64,000 nucleotides of DNA from Candidatus Zixiibacteriota bacterium. Lineage in GTDB: Bacteria; Zixibacteria; MSB-5A5; GN15; JAAZOE01. The stretch is from NCBI GenBank assembly GCA_036480375.1, contig JAZGGI010000035.1, positions 36,147 through 100,146 of the forward strand, in the 5' to 3' direction. Positions 17,219 through 26,513 of this stretch are shown here, piece by piece (within the stretch, counting starts at the first letter, position 1; each line of letters starts with the position of its first letter). Under the pieces are notes generated by a model that had not been told where the DNA came from, searched no databases, and saw only the letters and a list, made by a program, of their open reading frames with translations. Position numbers and translations under genes: made by a program.

Positions 17219-18100
17219 TTATTTTCCCCGCGCGAATATTTTGGGTGATGGCAATCCTGAAACTACAAGAGATATGAAAATCAATACGCCTCCCAGGGCT
17301 CGATGCAAGATTGGGGTTTCGCCTCCGAAGGTCCAGGCAAAGACGGCCGCGAAGACCGGTTCTGTCGCAAAAATCAGGGAAACTTTTAAGGGCGCCACAA
17401 GTTTTTGGGACAGAAGTTGGATCACGAAGGCTGATAAGGTCGGAAATAAAGCAAGGAAAACAATTACCCATCCTATTTCCGGCCCGGCAATAGTAAAGGG
17501 TAAATTGAATATAATTCCGGCTATTACACTAAAGATTCCCATAAACAAAAATTGTTGGCAGCTTAAAACATAGGCGTCGCTGCCGCCTTTCATGTATTTG
17601 TCAGCAAATAAGACATGGAGCGCGTACATAACAGCTGCGCCAACGGTCAGGATATCGCCGGTATTTATATCCCGCAATCCTCCGGTTAGAATCCAGAGGC
17701 CAAGGAGTGCCAAAAATACAGCCAGCAACTCCATGAATTGTGATTTGCGACCAAAGATGATAAAATTAAAAACAGGGATGAAGGCGACAAAAAGTCCGGT
17801 AATAAATCCCGAATTTGAAGCGGTCGTATATTGGAGACCAATAGTTTGGAGAATATAGAGTATCCACAACGCTAACGCCAGAATAAATCCCCGGCGGAGA
17901 TTCTGAAGAGCATTCCTCTTTGTAAATATCAGAAATAGAAGCAGAATAATTCCGGCAAGTAAAAATCGGTATGCTACCATAATTACCGGATCCACGCCGC
18001 TTAAGGCATCTTTGACGATAAAAAATGTCGATCCCCATATTGCGGCGGAATATATCAAACCCGCGCCGGCGAAGGCTGATTTGAGCTTTTTGGAGGCCAT
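17219..18100 (-). CDS. EamA/DMT-family transporter
   Basis: A 293-residue integral membrane protein with ten predicted helices arranged as two EamA repeats, for example LIYSAAIWGSTFFIVKDAL at the start and GWVIVFLALFPTLSAFVIQL in the second half. WGSTFF and ATEPVFAAVFAWTFGGE are characteristic of the drug/metabolite transporter superfamily, which exports or exchanges amino acids, nucleotides or other metabolites. The substrate cannot be predicted. It is a single gene, convergent with nothing, between the haem operon and the cytochrome complex operon on the same strand. Confidence 0.9.
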   Translation of the reverse strand: MASKKLKSAFAGAGLIYSAAIWGSTFFIVKDALSGVDPVIMVAYRFLLAGIILLLFLIFTKRNALQNLRRGFILALALWILYILQTIGLQYTTASNSGFITGLFVAFIPVFNFIIFGRKSQFMELLAVFLALLGLWILTGGLRDINTGDILTVGAAVMYALHVLFADKYMKGGSDAYVLSCQQFLFMGIFSVIAGIIFNLPFTIAGPEIGWVIVFLALFPTLSAFVIQLLSQKLVAPLKVSLIFATEPVFAAVFAWTFGGETPILHRALGGVLIFISLVVSGLPSPKIFARGK

Positions 18101-18178
18101 GATTAATCTTCAGTAAAACTATTGTTAAGGCAATGTCAAGTTATATTGCCCGGAGATATTGTTATCTATTATGGATTT

Positions 18179-18204
18179 AATCGGCCGTATTAAAACGGCC
18201 GATT
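18179..18204. terminator. Inverted repeat downstream of the cytochrome operon
   Basis: The perfect 10-bp arms aatcggccgt and acggccgatt, with a 6-base loop, lie 37 bases after the nonahaem gene's stop. There is no strong T-run on the minus side, so it is a likely but not classical terminator. Confidence 0.5.
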
Positions 18205-18240
18205 TCAATCTTTTGAATCATGTGATGATTATAGATAAAT

Positions 18241-19476
18241 CTATTTTTCGATCTTTCTGATTTTCCTGTAGAGCATGATCGCGAGGAAAGTAATAATCAA
18301 AGTTGCGACCGCTAAACCTTGTCTCCGGAAATAGTATTCATCAATAAGTTCGGCCGACATAACCCTGACTGAATCGGCTTTGGCAATACCAAGTTTGGCT
18401 TTGGGCTCGACTGAGTCGATATTAAAGGCGTGAATATGCATTCGGGTTTGAATCAGAGACTGATCGACTTCTTTCATCAAAAATTCTTCATCGGTGGTCA
18501 TCATCCCTTTAGCGATCGCTTCATCCAACGTTTGCTGAGCCTTTCCGTGAAAGCGGACCAAATTATCGATAGATACTCGCAAGCTGTCGGCCGTCATAAA
18601 TCCAATCGTGCCGTCATCGGCGCTATGGCAGTCGGTACAAATGGCGGGTTCTTCGGAGCCGATCATGCTATCCGAAGGTTTGATGATGAAGTGATTTGAA
18701 TGACAGATTTCACACATCGGAATATCATTTTCCCGGAAGGCCTCGGCATGAGGTGATCGATTGAAAAGTTCTGCCTCGATAGCATGACATAATCCGCAAA
18801 CCGCCGCTAATGAATTAACACCGGGAGGGGCGGCGCCATGATTTCCGTGACAATCATTGCAGGCCGGTGCGCCTAAATCATTTCTTTCGAGTAATGCCTG
18901 CCCGTGTATCGAATTGGTAAATTCGTCGAGTTGCGATGTCGAGATTCCATATTCAGCCATGTATTCGGTATCGGCGTGACATTTGCCGCATGTTTGCGGA
19001 AGATTGACCGGGTGGGTACTGGAATGCGGCATACGTCCCCCGCCTACTTCATGGACTGAATGGCACGATACGCAGTTGGCAACTTTTTTGTCTTTCCTGC
19101 CGAATAATCTTTGTCCGTGAATCGAGGTTTTATACTTGGCTAACTGGTCAACGGGTAGAGAGGGATTATGTTCATGCATGTATGCGGCGTCCGAATGGCA
19201 GTGGGCACAAAAATCGGGAACTTTCAGGAAATCCGGAATTCCGATATAATCGCGGCTTTCGCGAACGTCGTCCATGTCATCGGCGGAAGTATTTCCACCG
19301 TGGCAATCGGCACAACCAAGGCCTTTTTGAAAATGAACATCGCGAGTTATTTTGTGCGCCGGTCCGTCATCGTCTTCCCAGTCGAGGTGGCAATTCAGAC
19401 AATTATCACTGTTTCCCTGACCTAAAACGGGTATGTATAATAACGCCAACGCCAGTATGCTCAATATAGTTTTCAT
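18241..19476 (-). CDS. Membrane-anchored nonahaem cytochrome c
   Basis: About 411 residues from the ATG at 19476, which begins a signal peptide (MKTILSILALALLYIPVLGQ). Two other in-frame starts lie just upstream. There are nine CxxCH haem-binding motifs: CLNCH, CADCH, CAHCH, CVSCH, CGKCH, CNDCH, CGLCH, CEICH and CTDCH. A C-terminal membrane helix (LAVATLIITFLAIMLY) with a basic tail anchors it, so the haem domain faces the periplasm. It directly follows cytochrome b and the Rieske gene and takes the place of cytochrome c1/f. It should receive electrons from the Rieske centre and pass them to further carriers. Confidence 0.9.
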   Translation of the reverse strand: MKTILSILALALLYIPVLGQGNSDNCLNCHLDWEDDDGPAHKITRDVHFQKGLGCADCHGGNTSADDMDDVRESRDYIGIPDFLKVPDFCAHCHSDAAYMHEHNPSLPVDQLAKYKTSIHGQRLFGRKDKKVANCVSCHSVHEVGGGRMPHSSTHPVNLPQTCGKCHADTEYMAEYGISTSQLDEFTNSIHGQALLERNDLGAPACNDCHGNHGAAPPGVNSLAAVCGLCHAIEAELFNRSPHAEAFRENDIPMCEICHSNHFIIKPSDSMIGSEEPAICTDCHSADDGTIGFMTADSLRVSIDNLVRFHGKAQQTLDEAIAKGMMTTDEEFLMKEVDQSLIQTRMHIHAFNIDSVEPKAKLGIAKADSVRVMSAELIDEYYFRRQGLAVATLIITFLAIMLYRKIRKIEK

Positions 19477-19486
19477 AATCATGCCT

Positions 19487-20614
19487 TTATTCCACCAGGT
19501 AACCAATGATTGTCATAGCCAGCATAAACAGAACCACGACTGCCCCGAAGGCTACGACTAACTTAGATCGTTTACTTTTTGCCGCCTTTCTGTCTAAAGC
19601 CGGTATTAATAGCCAGATCATCCCGCCCAGTCCAAACACAGCCATTCCGAAAAGTTCGCCTTCGATGAACCACACATGCGCGGGCAGCATTTTCAGGGCT
19701 TGAAACGCGAACATAAAATACCATTCGGGTCTGATAACGGCCGGGGGCGGTGCGAAGGGATCGGCTTTTTCACCCAACGGCCAATGGATAACGCCGATTC
19801 CATCCGGGAAAATAACCGCGAGGAGCGCGAGGATGTTTAACATTATCAGCCAAACCAGAGCGTCACGATACAGAAAATTGGGGAAGAACTTGATATATTT
19901 TTTTTCTTCAGGTTTTTTGTCGGCCCATTCAAGAGGCTCGCTCATGCCCTGACGCTGGATAAAGATCAAATGTAAAGATAATAATCCAACGAATAGGGCC
20001 GGCAAGATCGCGACGTGCAATCCGAAGAATCGCCCAATCGTAGCCCCGGTAACCTCCTCACCGCCGCGCATGATAATCATCAGTTGCTTTCCAATAATCG
20101 GAACCGCGCCAGCCATCCCGGTACCAACTCGAGTCGCGAAGAAAGACAACTCATTCCAGGGAAGAAGATATCCTGAAAACCCGAATGCCAATGATAACCC
20201 CAGGATGCCGATACCGGTGTACCAGGTTAATTCTCTCGGCTTGCGATAAGCGTGGGTGAAAAATACGGTAAACATGTGGAGGAAGGCAAAAAGGACCATC
20301 AAATTTGCCGACCATGAGTGAAGCGATCGAATCAACCATCCGAAGGAAACTTCGGTGACAATAAATTTTACCGATTCATAGGCCGATTCAGCCCCCGGGC
20401 GATAATACATCAACAGCAAAATTCCGGTGCAAACCTGAACCAGGAATAGAAACAGGGTAACGCCGCCCAGATAATAAAAAGAAGAATGATTATGCCGGGG
20501 GACGATTTTACTGCTCATGTAATCGATCAGGGCTTTAATTTTCAGGCGACTGTCAATCCAATTAAATGATAGCTCTTTCAAGTTCGAAACTCTGCGATTA
20601 TTATCATTCGGCAT
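19487..20614 (-). CDS. Cytochrome b (b6/subunit IV fused) of a quinol:cytochrome c complex
   Basis: A 375-residue membrane protein. Two histidine pairs bind haems bL and bH: H-x13-H in the SLHSW...AFLHMF helix and H-x14-H in the FGLHVAIL...SLHLIF helix. The 14-residue second spacing is the b6f-type pattern. The quinol-site signature PEWYFMFAFQALKMLPA lies in the C-terminal half, which corresponds to subunit IV, so both halves are fused. The gene shares one base with the Rieske stop codon and is followed after about 10 bases by the nonahaem cytochrome. It is expected to oxidise menaquinol in the inner membrane. Confidence 0.94.
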   Translation of the reverse strand: MPNDNNRRVSNLKELSFNWIDSRLKIKALIDYMSSKIVPRHNHSSFYYLGGVTLFLFLVQVCTGILLLMYYRPGAESAYESVKFIVTEVSFGWLIRSLHSWSANLMVLFAFLHMFTVFFTHAYRKPRELTWYTGIGILGLSLAFGFSGYLLPWNELSFFATRVGTGMAGAVPIIGKQLMIIMRGGEEVTGATIGRFFGLHVAILPALFVGLLSLHLIFIQRQGMSEPLEWADKKPEEKKYIKFFPNFLYRDALVWLIMLNILALLAVIFPDGIGVIHWPLGEKADPFAPPPAVIRPEWYFMFAFQALKMLPAHVWFIEGELFGMAVFGLGGMIWLLIPALDRKAAKSKRSKLVVAFGAVVVLFMLAMTIIGYLVE

Positions 20615-21066
20615 TATGACGTCTCCCTGGCAACAAAGATTTCATCGCCGACTTCATTGACAATGTATTGTTCCAACGGTTTCGGGGGAGGGCCTGATAT
20701 ATTATTGCCGTTCAGATCGTATCGACCGTTATGGCAGGAACACCAGATTATTCCCAGATCGGGGCGATGCTGAACGGTGCAGTCGAGATGAGTACAGGCC
20801 GCGGCCAGAGCTTTTAGTTCGCCTTCGGGAGTTGCGACGATTATACCGAGAGAACGGCCAAATTTGAAGGTTTTGGATTTTTTGGCTTCGGCTTCAATTT
20901 CAGCACGCCCGAATGGTAATTTGACTTGCGATACGTTGGCTTCGCCTGATTCGGGCGGAATAATGAATTTTACAACGGGGAAGAAAACCGATGCAAGAAA
21001 AGCGACTATTCCGCCCCCCGTTATCCATTTTATAAAGCCACGTCTGGAAACGTTTTTTTCCTGCAA
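20614..21066 (-). CDS. Rieske [2Fe-2S] protein
   Basis: A 150-residue protein with an N-terminal twin-arginine-like signal anchor (SRRGFIKWITGGGIVAFLAS). The cluster motifs are CTHLDC and CSCHNG, giving two Cys and two His ligands plus the disulfide cysteines, followed by GPPPKPLEQY, the usual proline loop. The start is a TTG at 21066 with AAAGGG seven bases upstream. It is the first gene of the Rieske/cytochrome b/nonahaem cytochrome operon and should shuttle electrons from the quinol site to the multihaem subunit. Confidence 0.94.
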   Translation of the reverse strand: MQEKNVSRRGFIKWITGGGIVAFLASVFFPVVKFIIPPESGEANVSQVKLPFGRAEIEAEAKKSKTFKFGRSLGIIVATPEGELKALAAACTHLDCTVQHRPDLGIIWCSCHNGRYDLNGNNISGPPPKPLEQYIVNEVGDEIFVARETS

Positions 21067-21360
21067 TATTTACCCTTTCGATCAAAATTCCCGGATTTAA
21101 AAGCGCACTTATACCCTGAGCAATATCTCAAGTCAATAAAATTAAAACAACCCCTAATGTTGTAGATATCTCAGACAGGAATGTAATAATAATGTGTCAC
21201 ATCGGCAATAGAAAAATTGAGTTAGATAATCCATGATAGTCCATGATGCAGATTTTTATTGATAATATCACGATTGCTTACGTCAATATAATTGTAAAAT
21301 CACGGTTTCAACAATTTTCGGCTTATTTATTGAATGCCGAAATGAATATAGGAGTGGCAA
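21067..21360. other. Divergent intergenic region, nothing definite
   Basis: About 290 bases between the Rieske operon (minus) and the methyltransferase (plus). It contains a near-repeat, ccatgatagtccatgatgca (21231-21250). Promoters for both sides must lie here but are not clear. Confidence 0.4.
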
Positions 21361-21951
21361 ATGTTGCGAGATATCCCGGAAGCTGTAAAAAAAAGAATGA
21401 ATTATCTTGAAGAGATGGATGCCCGCGATAGAACCGACGGCACCGACCGAATGGATCGCCTGCGTCAGATTCCTCCCGAATCGGGAAAATTTATTGCTTT
21501 GATGGCCGCTTCCGCTCCGGCCGGGGATATTCTTGAAATCGGAACCAGCGCCGGGTATTCCACTCTCTGGTTATCTCTCGCTGCGCGAGAAAGGAATTGT
21601 AAAATATATACATTTGAACTACTCGAGAAAAAAGTAAAGCTGGCTCGGCAAACTTTTGCCGAAGCGGCGGTGGAAGATGTGGTTTCGCTAATTGCCGATG
21701 ATGCCTTAAATCATATTGATAAATATTCGGGAGTGGCTTTTTGTTTTCTTGACGCTGAGAAGGAAATTTACGCCGCGTGCTATAAAGAAGTTATTCCCGT
21801 ACTCGCATCCGGCGGGATATTGATCGCCGATAATGTTATCAGTCATAAGGCAGATTTGCAGCCGTGGATTGATGAGGTGTTAGCAGACCCAAAAGTTGAC
21901 GCGCTTGTTATTCCTATTGGCAAGGGATTATTGCTTTGTCGTAAACGATAG
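21361..21951 (+). CDS. Class I SAM-dependent O-methyltransferase
   Basis: A 196-residue methyltransferase of the caffeoyl-CoA/catechol O-methyltransferase-like family. Motif I is [20 protein letters not shown] (about 58-77) and the acidic residue after beta-2 is in [30 protein letters not shown] carries the metal-binding Asp region and [13 protein letters not shown] the second metal ligand pair. The ATG at 21361 has AGGAG 5 bases upstream. It stands alone on the plus strand. The substrate is unknown; small phenolic or isoprenoid acceptors are typical of the family. Confidence 0.88.
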   Translation: MLRDIPEAVKKRMNYLEEMDARDRTDGTDRMDRLRQIPPESGKFIALMAASAPAGDILEIGTSAGYSTLWLSLAARERNCKIYTFELLEKKVKLARQTFAEAAVEDVVSLIADDALNHIDKYSGVAFCFLDAEKEIYAACYKEVIPVLASGGILIADNVISHKADLQPWIDEVLADPKVDALVIPIGKGLLLCRKR

Positions 21952-22101
21952 ATATTTTTGGAACATTCTTTTAGGTTGCCAGTATAAATCCATTAAACAA
22001 AGTAGCACTAATATTCGTCATTATATTAGCTACGTTCAAAATAAGGAGGGGACATGCGACAAGAAAGAATCATTGAAAACAATTATTTGAAGGGGGATAT
22101 C

Positions 22102-24939
22102 ATGAGGTGGGGAATTTACGTCCTGTCAGTATTAATTCTTTTAAGTACAATTCATACCAATATTTCAGCTCGATCAGAATTTCAACAGGTACCGAAAACG
22201 GGTGAATTGAAAATCCTTGAATCAAAATCATATTCAAGCGGAACGGATGATTTAAGGTTTTACATCGTTCATAATGCCGGACTGGTAAATTTGCCTTTTG
22301 GAAGTGACGGTATATTTGGTTATTCCCTTAATATTTTCGACCCTGAAACTGGAGAAGATAGCAAGCCATGTGAGTATCCTAAATCAAGCGGACTGTATCA
22401 TATTTTCAGTGGGGTACTTTGGGTTGGAGGTTTGGTCGGAGAAGATACATTAGTATCGATGGGAACCGATGGTTGGGCTATAGGCGCCCATGAATTTGGA
22501 CCGGATAATCCCGTCGGTGGCGCTTATCGTTCGGGGAATTTTGCCGATGATGAATTCGTTACAACTTTTTCGGATGCTATTTTGGATTCGGAAAATCCTT
22601 TGAATATCGAGGTTGTCCGAACCAGTTACAGTTGGGCGGATACGCTGTATGATGATTTTATTATTCTGAAATATGAAATTCGCAATATTGGTTCGCAGGA
22701 AATATATGATGGATGGAGTGGATTTTATTTCGATGGTGATATATATCATGAGTCAAATATATATATGGGTTATGCAGACGATATAACCGGGGCCTTGAAT
22801 ATAGATCTTTATGATGGTGATCCTTCAAGTTCAACAATTATACCATACATAATAGATAATGATGGAGATCCTACAGCTAATAGCTGGGATACCGCATCAA
22901 TACGAAGCGCTATTTCAATGAGGGTTCTGGATTCTGATGTCGAGAATCTGGAAGTAAATTATAATTGGTGGATATCAAATAGTAGTCCTTATTTGGATTA
23001 TGGCCCTAGACAATTAGAGGTTCCTTTTCGGCTTTTTGATAGCGATAATGTCGGTACTCCAGTCACGGATGGCGATCGATACTATATTTTATCGCATCCT
23101 GAGGTTGATTTTAACCAAGTGCAAAGCGCCAATTTGACTGAGTATAACGGCTGGCTTATGCCTACACGAATAGAGCAGGCTCGTGATTTTGCGGATGGAT
23201 ATGATACTCGATTTCTCTATTCTTTTGGTCCGTTTGATTTGCTTCCCGGCGAATCAACGACGTTTTGGCTTGCTCTGGCTGCCGCGGGTGGGATTCATTC
23301 CGATCCTGATGGATTTGTAAATACTTTTGATCCCTATAATCCCGAGGCATTTGTTGCTCAACTTGATTTTTCCGATTTGATAAAGCATCATCAGCGGGCC
23401 GATTCGGTCTATAATTCGGGATTATTATTGCCTCATCCCGGACCTCCGGTTGGATTAGAGCTTGTCACCTATAGTCAGGGAGAAGTTTCTATTGCCTGGA
23501 GCGCAAGCGAACGGTCAGATATCGCCGGCTATAATGTCCATTACACAGATTCCCTGATAGACGATCAATGGCACAAGGTAAATGACGATTTGATCTTACC
23601 TTCAAATTATTCTTTCACTGTGCCCGATCCCAATCACTATTACGTTTTATCAGTTACGCTGGTTGACAACCTGGATCGAGAATCTGAAAAATCTATTTCA
23701 GTGAGTACCGGCCCTACCACTGTTACCGGATTTAACGCTGAGTCGGAGGGGGCTACAGTACTTTTATCGTGGGACAATCATCCGGACCCAAATGTTGAGA
23801 AATATTTGATATACAGACAGGTTACAGAATTTGGGGAGCCGGCGGATAACTTCATTGTTTTTGATTCAACCACGTCGAATTTCTATAATGATTTTGATGT
23901 GACCTCCGGAATGGCTTATCATTGTAAAGTAACTGCCAAAGATATTTCAGGATTGGAATCTGTTCCAACGGATTTAATTACTGTTTATCCTTCGTCAAAA
24001 CACAAGGATTTACTCCTTTTTAATATGAACTATGATAACGGTTTTAATATAGTTTATAAATTGGAATATGTTGATGAGATTTATGATTCTTTAGCCGTAG
24101 GTTTTGATATAGAGAGAGTTGACTATCAGGACAGTCTTTTGACTTTTAAGACTATGGCAGATTATTCGACAATAATATTTCTTGGTGGATCTCGATATTC
24201 TAGTTTAAATGAATTTGTAGATCATTTAAGAACTGGTTTGGAAGCATACCTCTCTTCTGGCGGTAATGCTATCCTAAGTTTATTGACTTTGGCCGATGGT
24301 GTAAAAACCAATTTCCCTTATTATGGATTCGAACCGGAATATTTGGGTATTGATAGCTGCGTCACAAATCTTAATGTGATGGCTGTCGATGGTGCTTTAC
24401 CAGGGGATTTACTTCAGTGCAAATCAATGATTCCTACGCACTACCCGGATTTGATACCCGATCAGAATAAACTGGACGACGCCTTATTCCCAATTGATGG
24501 ATATATACCGATGAGCGGTTTTGTTTATGCTAATGATAAGGCGACCGGATTATACAAATATCAATCTTCTGTTCCAGATACGATTAACCACAATCAGTTA
24601 AATGGGTATCGCGTCATGAATGATACCTATAAATTGATCGTTTTTAATTTTCCGCTATTTGTTATGGAAATTGGAAATGGGTTTTTGTCTTTGAAGGCAG
24701 CGCTTGAAGATATTAACGGTGTTTTAAGTTATAATTGCGGGGATGCCAATAACGATGGGGATTTCAACATTGGTGATGCTGTGAAAATAATTAATCACGT
24801 TTTCAGGGGCGGTTCTGCGCCTGATCCAATATTGGCTGGAGACGCTAATTGTGACGAAGATTGTAATGTCGGCGACGCAGTGTATATAATTAATACCATA
24901 TTCAAATTCGGGCCGGACCCATGCGCGGCATGTCCGTAA
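22102..24939 (+). CDS. Large secreted protein with fibronectin type III modules and dockerin
   Basis: A 945-residue protein from ATG 22102 (AAGGGGG upstream), whose first residues form a signal peptide (MRWGIYVLSVLILLSTIHTN). An ATG at 22054 with AAGGAGGGG would add 16 residues. Residues about 50-450 are an unfamiliar beta-rich region. Two fibronectin type III-like modules follow (GLELVTYSQGEVSIAWSASE and ATVLLSWDNHPDPNVEKYLI), then an alpha/beta segment resembling a glutamine-amidotransferase-like fold (TIIFLGGSRYSSLNEFVDHL), and finally a dockerin pair (NCGDANNDGDFNIGDAV; ANCDEDCNVGDAVYI) ending PCAACP. It is secreted and probably cell-surface-bound; no enzyme active site is recognised. Confidence 0.82.
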   Translation: MRWGIYVLSVLILLSTIHTNISARSEFQQVPKTGELKILESKSYSSGTDDLRFYIVHNAGLVNLPFGSDGIFGYSLNIFDPETGEDSKPCEYPKSSGLYHIFSGVLWVGGLVGEDTLVSMGTDGWAIGAHEFGPDNPVGGAYRSGNFADDEFVTTFSDAILDSENPLNIEVVRTSYSWADTLYDDFIILKYEIRNIGSQEIYDGWSGFYFDGDIYHESNIYMGYADDITGALNIDLYDGDPSSSTIIPYIIDNDGDPTANSWDTASIRSAISMRVLDSDVENLEVNYNWWISNSSPYLDYGPRQLEVPFRLFDSDNVGTPVTDGDRYYILSHPEVDFNQVQSANLTEYNGWLMPTRIEQARDFADGYDTRFLYSFGPFDLLPGESTTFWLALAAAGGIHSDPDGFVNTFDPYNPEAFVAQLDFSDLIKHHQRADSVYNSGLLLPHPGPPVGLELVTYSQGEVSIAWSASERSDIAGYNVHYTDSLIDDQWHKVNDDLILPSNYSFTVPDPNHYYVLSVTLVDNLDRESEKSISVSTGPTTVTGFNAESEGATVLLSWDNHPDPNVEKYLIYRQVTEFGEPADNFIVFDSTTSNFYNDFDVTSGMAYHCKVTAKDISGLESVPTDLITVYPSSKHKDLLLFNMNYDNGFNIVYKLEYVDEIYDSLAVGFDIERVDYQDSLLTFKTMADYSTIIFLGGSRYSSLNEFVDHLRTGLEAYLSSGGNAILSLLTLADGVKTNFPYYGFEPEYLGIDSCVTNLNVMAVDGALPGDLLQCKSMIPTHYPDLIPDQNKLDDALFPIDGYIPMSGFVYANDKATGLYKYQSSVPDTINHNQLNGYRVMNDTYKLIVFNFPLFVMEIGNGFLSLKAALEDINGVLSYNCGDANNDGDFNIGDAVKIINHVFRGGSAPDPILAGDANCDEDCNVGDAVYIINTIFKFGPDPCAACP

Positions 24940-25035
24940 TTATTGAATCGGTTGCTCGTACTTTAATGTATGCCGAGAGATGGAGCAGTAAAATTAATAG
25001 CATAAAATCAAAGCTGTGGTACTATGCTTATTGTT

Positions 25036-25332
25036 CTACAGTTCTTCGGTTAGTTCGATGAATCTTTTGTATTCTATCGCGGTCCAGCTTTGAGCCTGGT
25101 AAGCGCCGTTGGCGAGACTAATCATTGAGACTTTGGCGGCGACGTCGGGATTGGGCGCTTCATAAATACTCAAAAAATCAAAACTCCCCAATAGAGCGTA
25201 ATGAGCGATAAAATTGACTTCAGGACAGGATTCTTTGACCTGCTTCATCCAGATATGGCCTAATTTAGCCCGCTCTTTTATCTTTTTTCCCGATTCGGCC
25301 GAAAGCTTGGTCATTAGTATAAAGGTTTGCAT
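25036..25332 (-). CDS. GYD-domain protein
   Basis: A 98-residue small alpha/beta protein of the GYD (ferredoxin-like, dimeric) family. It begins MQTFILMTKLSAESGKKIKE and has the typical ALLGSFDFLSIYEAPNPDVA centre (the G-x-x-D motif) and TAIEYKRFIELTEEL end. The function of the family is not established. It is transcribed alone; its Shine-Dalgarno is weak (GAGGTTATC). Confidence 0.8.
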   Translation of the reverse strand: MQTFILMTKLSAESGKKIKERAKLGHIWMKQVKESCPEVNFIAHYALLGSFDFLSIYEAPNPDVAAKVSMISLANGAYQAQSWTAIEYKRFIELTEEL

Positions 25333-25664
25333 AAGATAACCTCATTTCTTCTTTTTTTTACCTTAATTATTATACGAATGAATCGGTTCAGGCGAAAACA
25401 AAATTCCTCTTCCTAACTTAACGTGATATTAATAGGGAACAATCGCATTGAAAATCGGTTAATAATAACACAGGTAGAAATAGTCCACAATACGTATGTA
25501 TTGTGCAAGTTAAAAATCGTAATGTGATAACGCGGGGATGTTGAAATTGCGGGTTAATTAGGTTTTACACCTGAAGAAAGATTTCAACCGAATTGTTGAA
25601 AATTTAATTCATTTTTGTCAAGGCCGGACTTCGCCATGTATCGTGGCTGGCTTTTACAGAGGGT
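25333..25664. other. Intergenic, no gene seen
   Basis: About 330 AT-rich bases between divergent genes. No open frame with protein character and no strong hairpin is seen. Promoters for the GYD and HAD genes are expected here. Confidence 0.4.
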
Positions 25665-26411
25665 GTGATGCGATACGCACAGGTTAAGGGAATTTGTTTC
25701 GATCTCGGTTATACCTTGATCGATTACAAAACTCACAATTGGCAACAGATTGATCTTGAGGGCAATAAACGGGGATATGATGATCTGAAGGAATCCGGTT
25801 TTGATTTGCCCGATTTCGAGGAATTTCATGTTCGCCTTGAAGATTTGAAAAAAAATACTCGACCAACTGATAAATGGAAAATGGAAGAATGGAAAGCTAC
25901 CGACGCTCCCAATAAATTATTTGCCGAATTGGGTATAGATAAGCCGTCTGAAATCAGCAAGAGATTTATCGAGAGTACATACTCAGTGTCCAGACATTAT
26001 ATGAAATTAATTGATGGAGTTATCGAGACTCTCACTTTATTCAAGCAACATGGATATAAATTGGGTCTGATTTCCAACACTCTATTTTCGCCGGAACTTA
26101 TGAATGGCGATTTGGAAATGCTGGGCCTGGATGGACTTTTTGATGCGAAGATTTATTCTTCTGAGGTCGGATTCCGCAAACCGCATCCGCGAATATTTTT
26201 TTATGCCGCCGGTAAAATGGGGTTGGCGCCGGATGAAATGATATATGTCGGCGATCGTTATCGCGTCGATATGCTGGGGGCGCGTTATTCCGGAATGCAT
26301 CCGATTTTATTTTATCGGGAGGATTTGGAATATCCCGGGTATATGCCTCGAAGCATTCCAATTATAGACGGTATGCCGGGACTAAATGAAGTTTTGGGAA
26401 TAAACCGATGA
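25665..26411 (+). CDS. HAD-superfamily hydrolase
   Basis: A 248-residue phosphatase-type protein. Motif I is CFDLGYTLIDY: the nucleophile Asp is present, but the usual second Asp (DxDxT) is replaced by Gly-Tyr, as in several HAD family members that act on nucleotides or sugars. Motif II is LGLISNT, motif III Lys lies in GFRKPHPRIF, and motif IV is MIYVGDRYRVDMLGARYSGM. The cap region (about 20-110) is helical. The frame opens with GTG immediately followed by ATG, either of which could start; AGAGGG lies just before. The substrate is unknown. Confidence 0.87.
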   Translation: MMRYAQVKGICFDLGYTLIDYKTHNWQQIDLEGNKRGYDDLKESGFDLPDFEEFHVRLEDLKKNTRPTDKWKMEEWKATDAPNKLFAELGIDKPSEISKRFIESTYSVSRHYMKLIDGVIETLTLFKQHGYKLGLISNTLFSPELMNGDLEMLGLDGLFDAKIYSSEVGFRKPHPRIFFYAAGKMGLAPDEMIYVGDRYRVDMLGARYSGMHPILFYREDLEYPGYMPRSIPIIDGMPGLNEVLGINR

Positions 26412-26513
26412 GAATAAACATGTCGGATCAAATGATTTGGACTGAACAAAAAATTAAATGGATTTAATCAAACAGATGTTGGCAGGCATCTTAAAAAAAC
26501 CTGGAGGTTTTTT

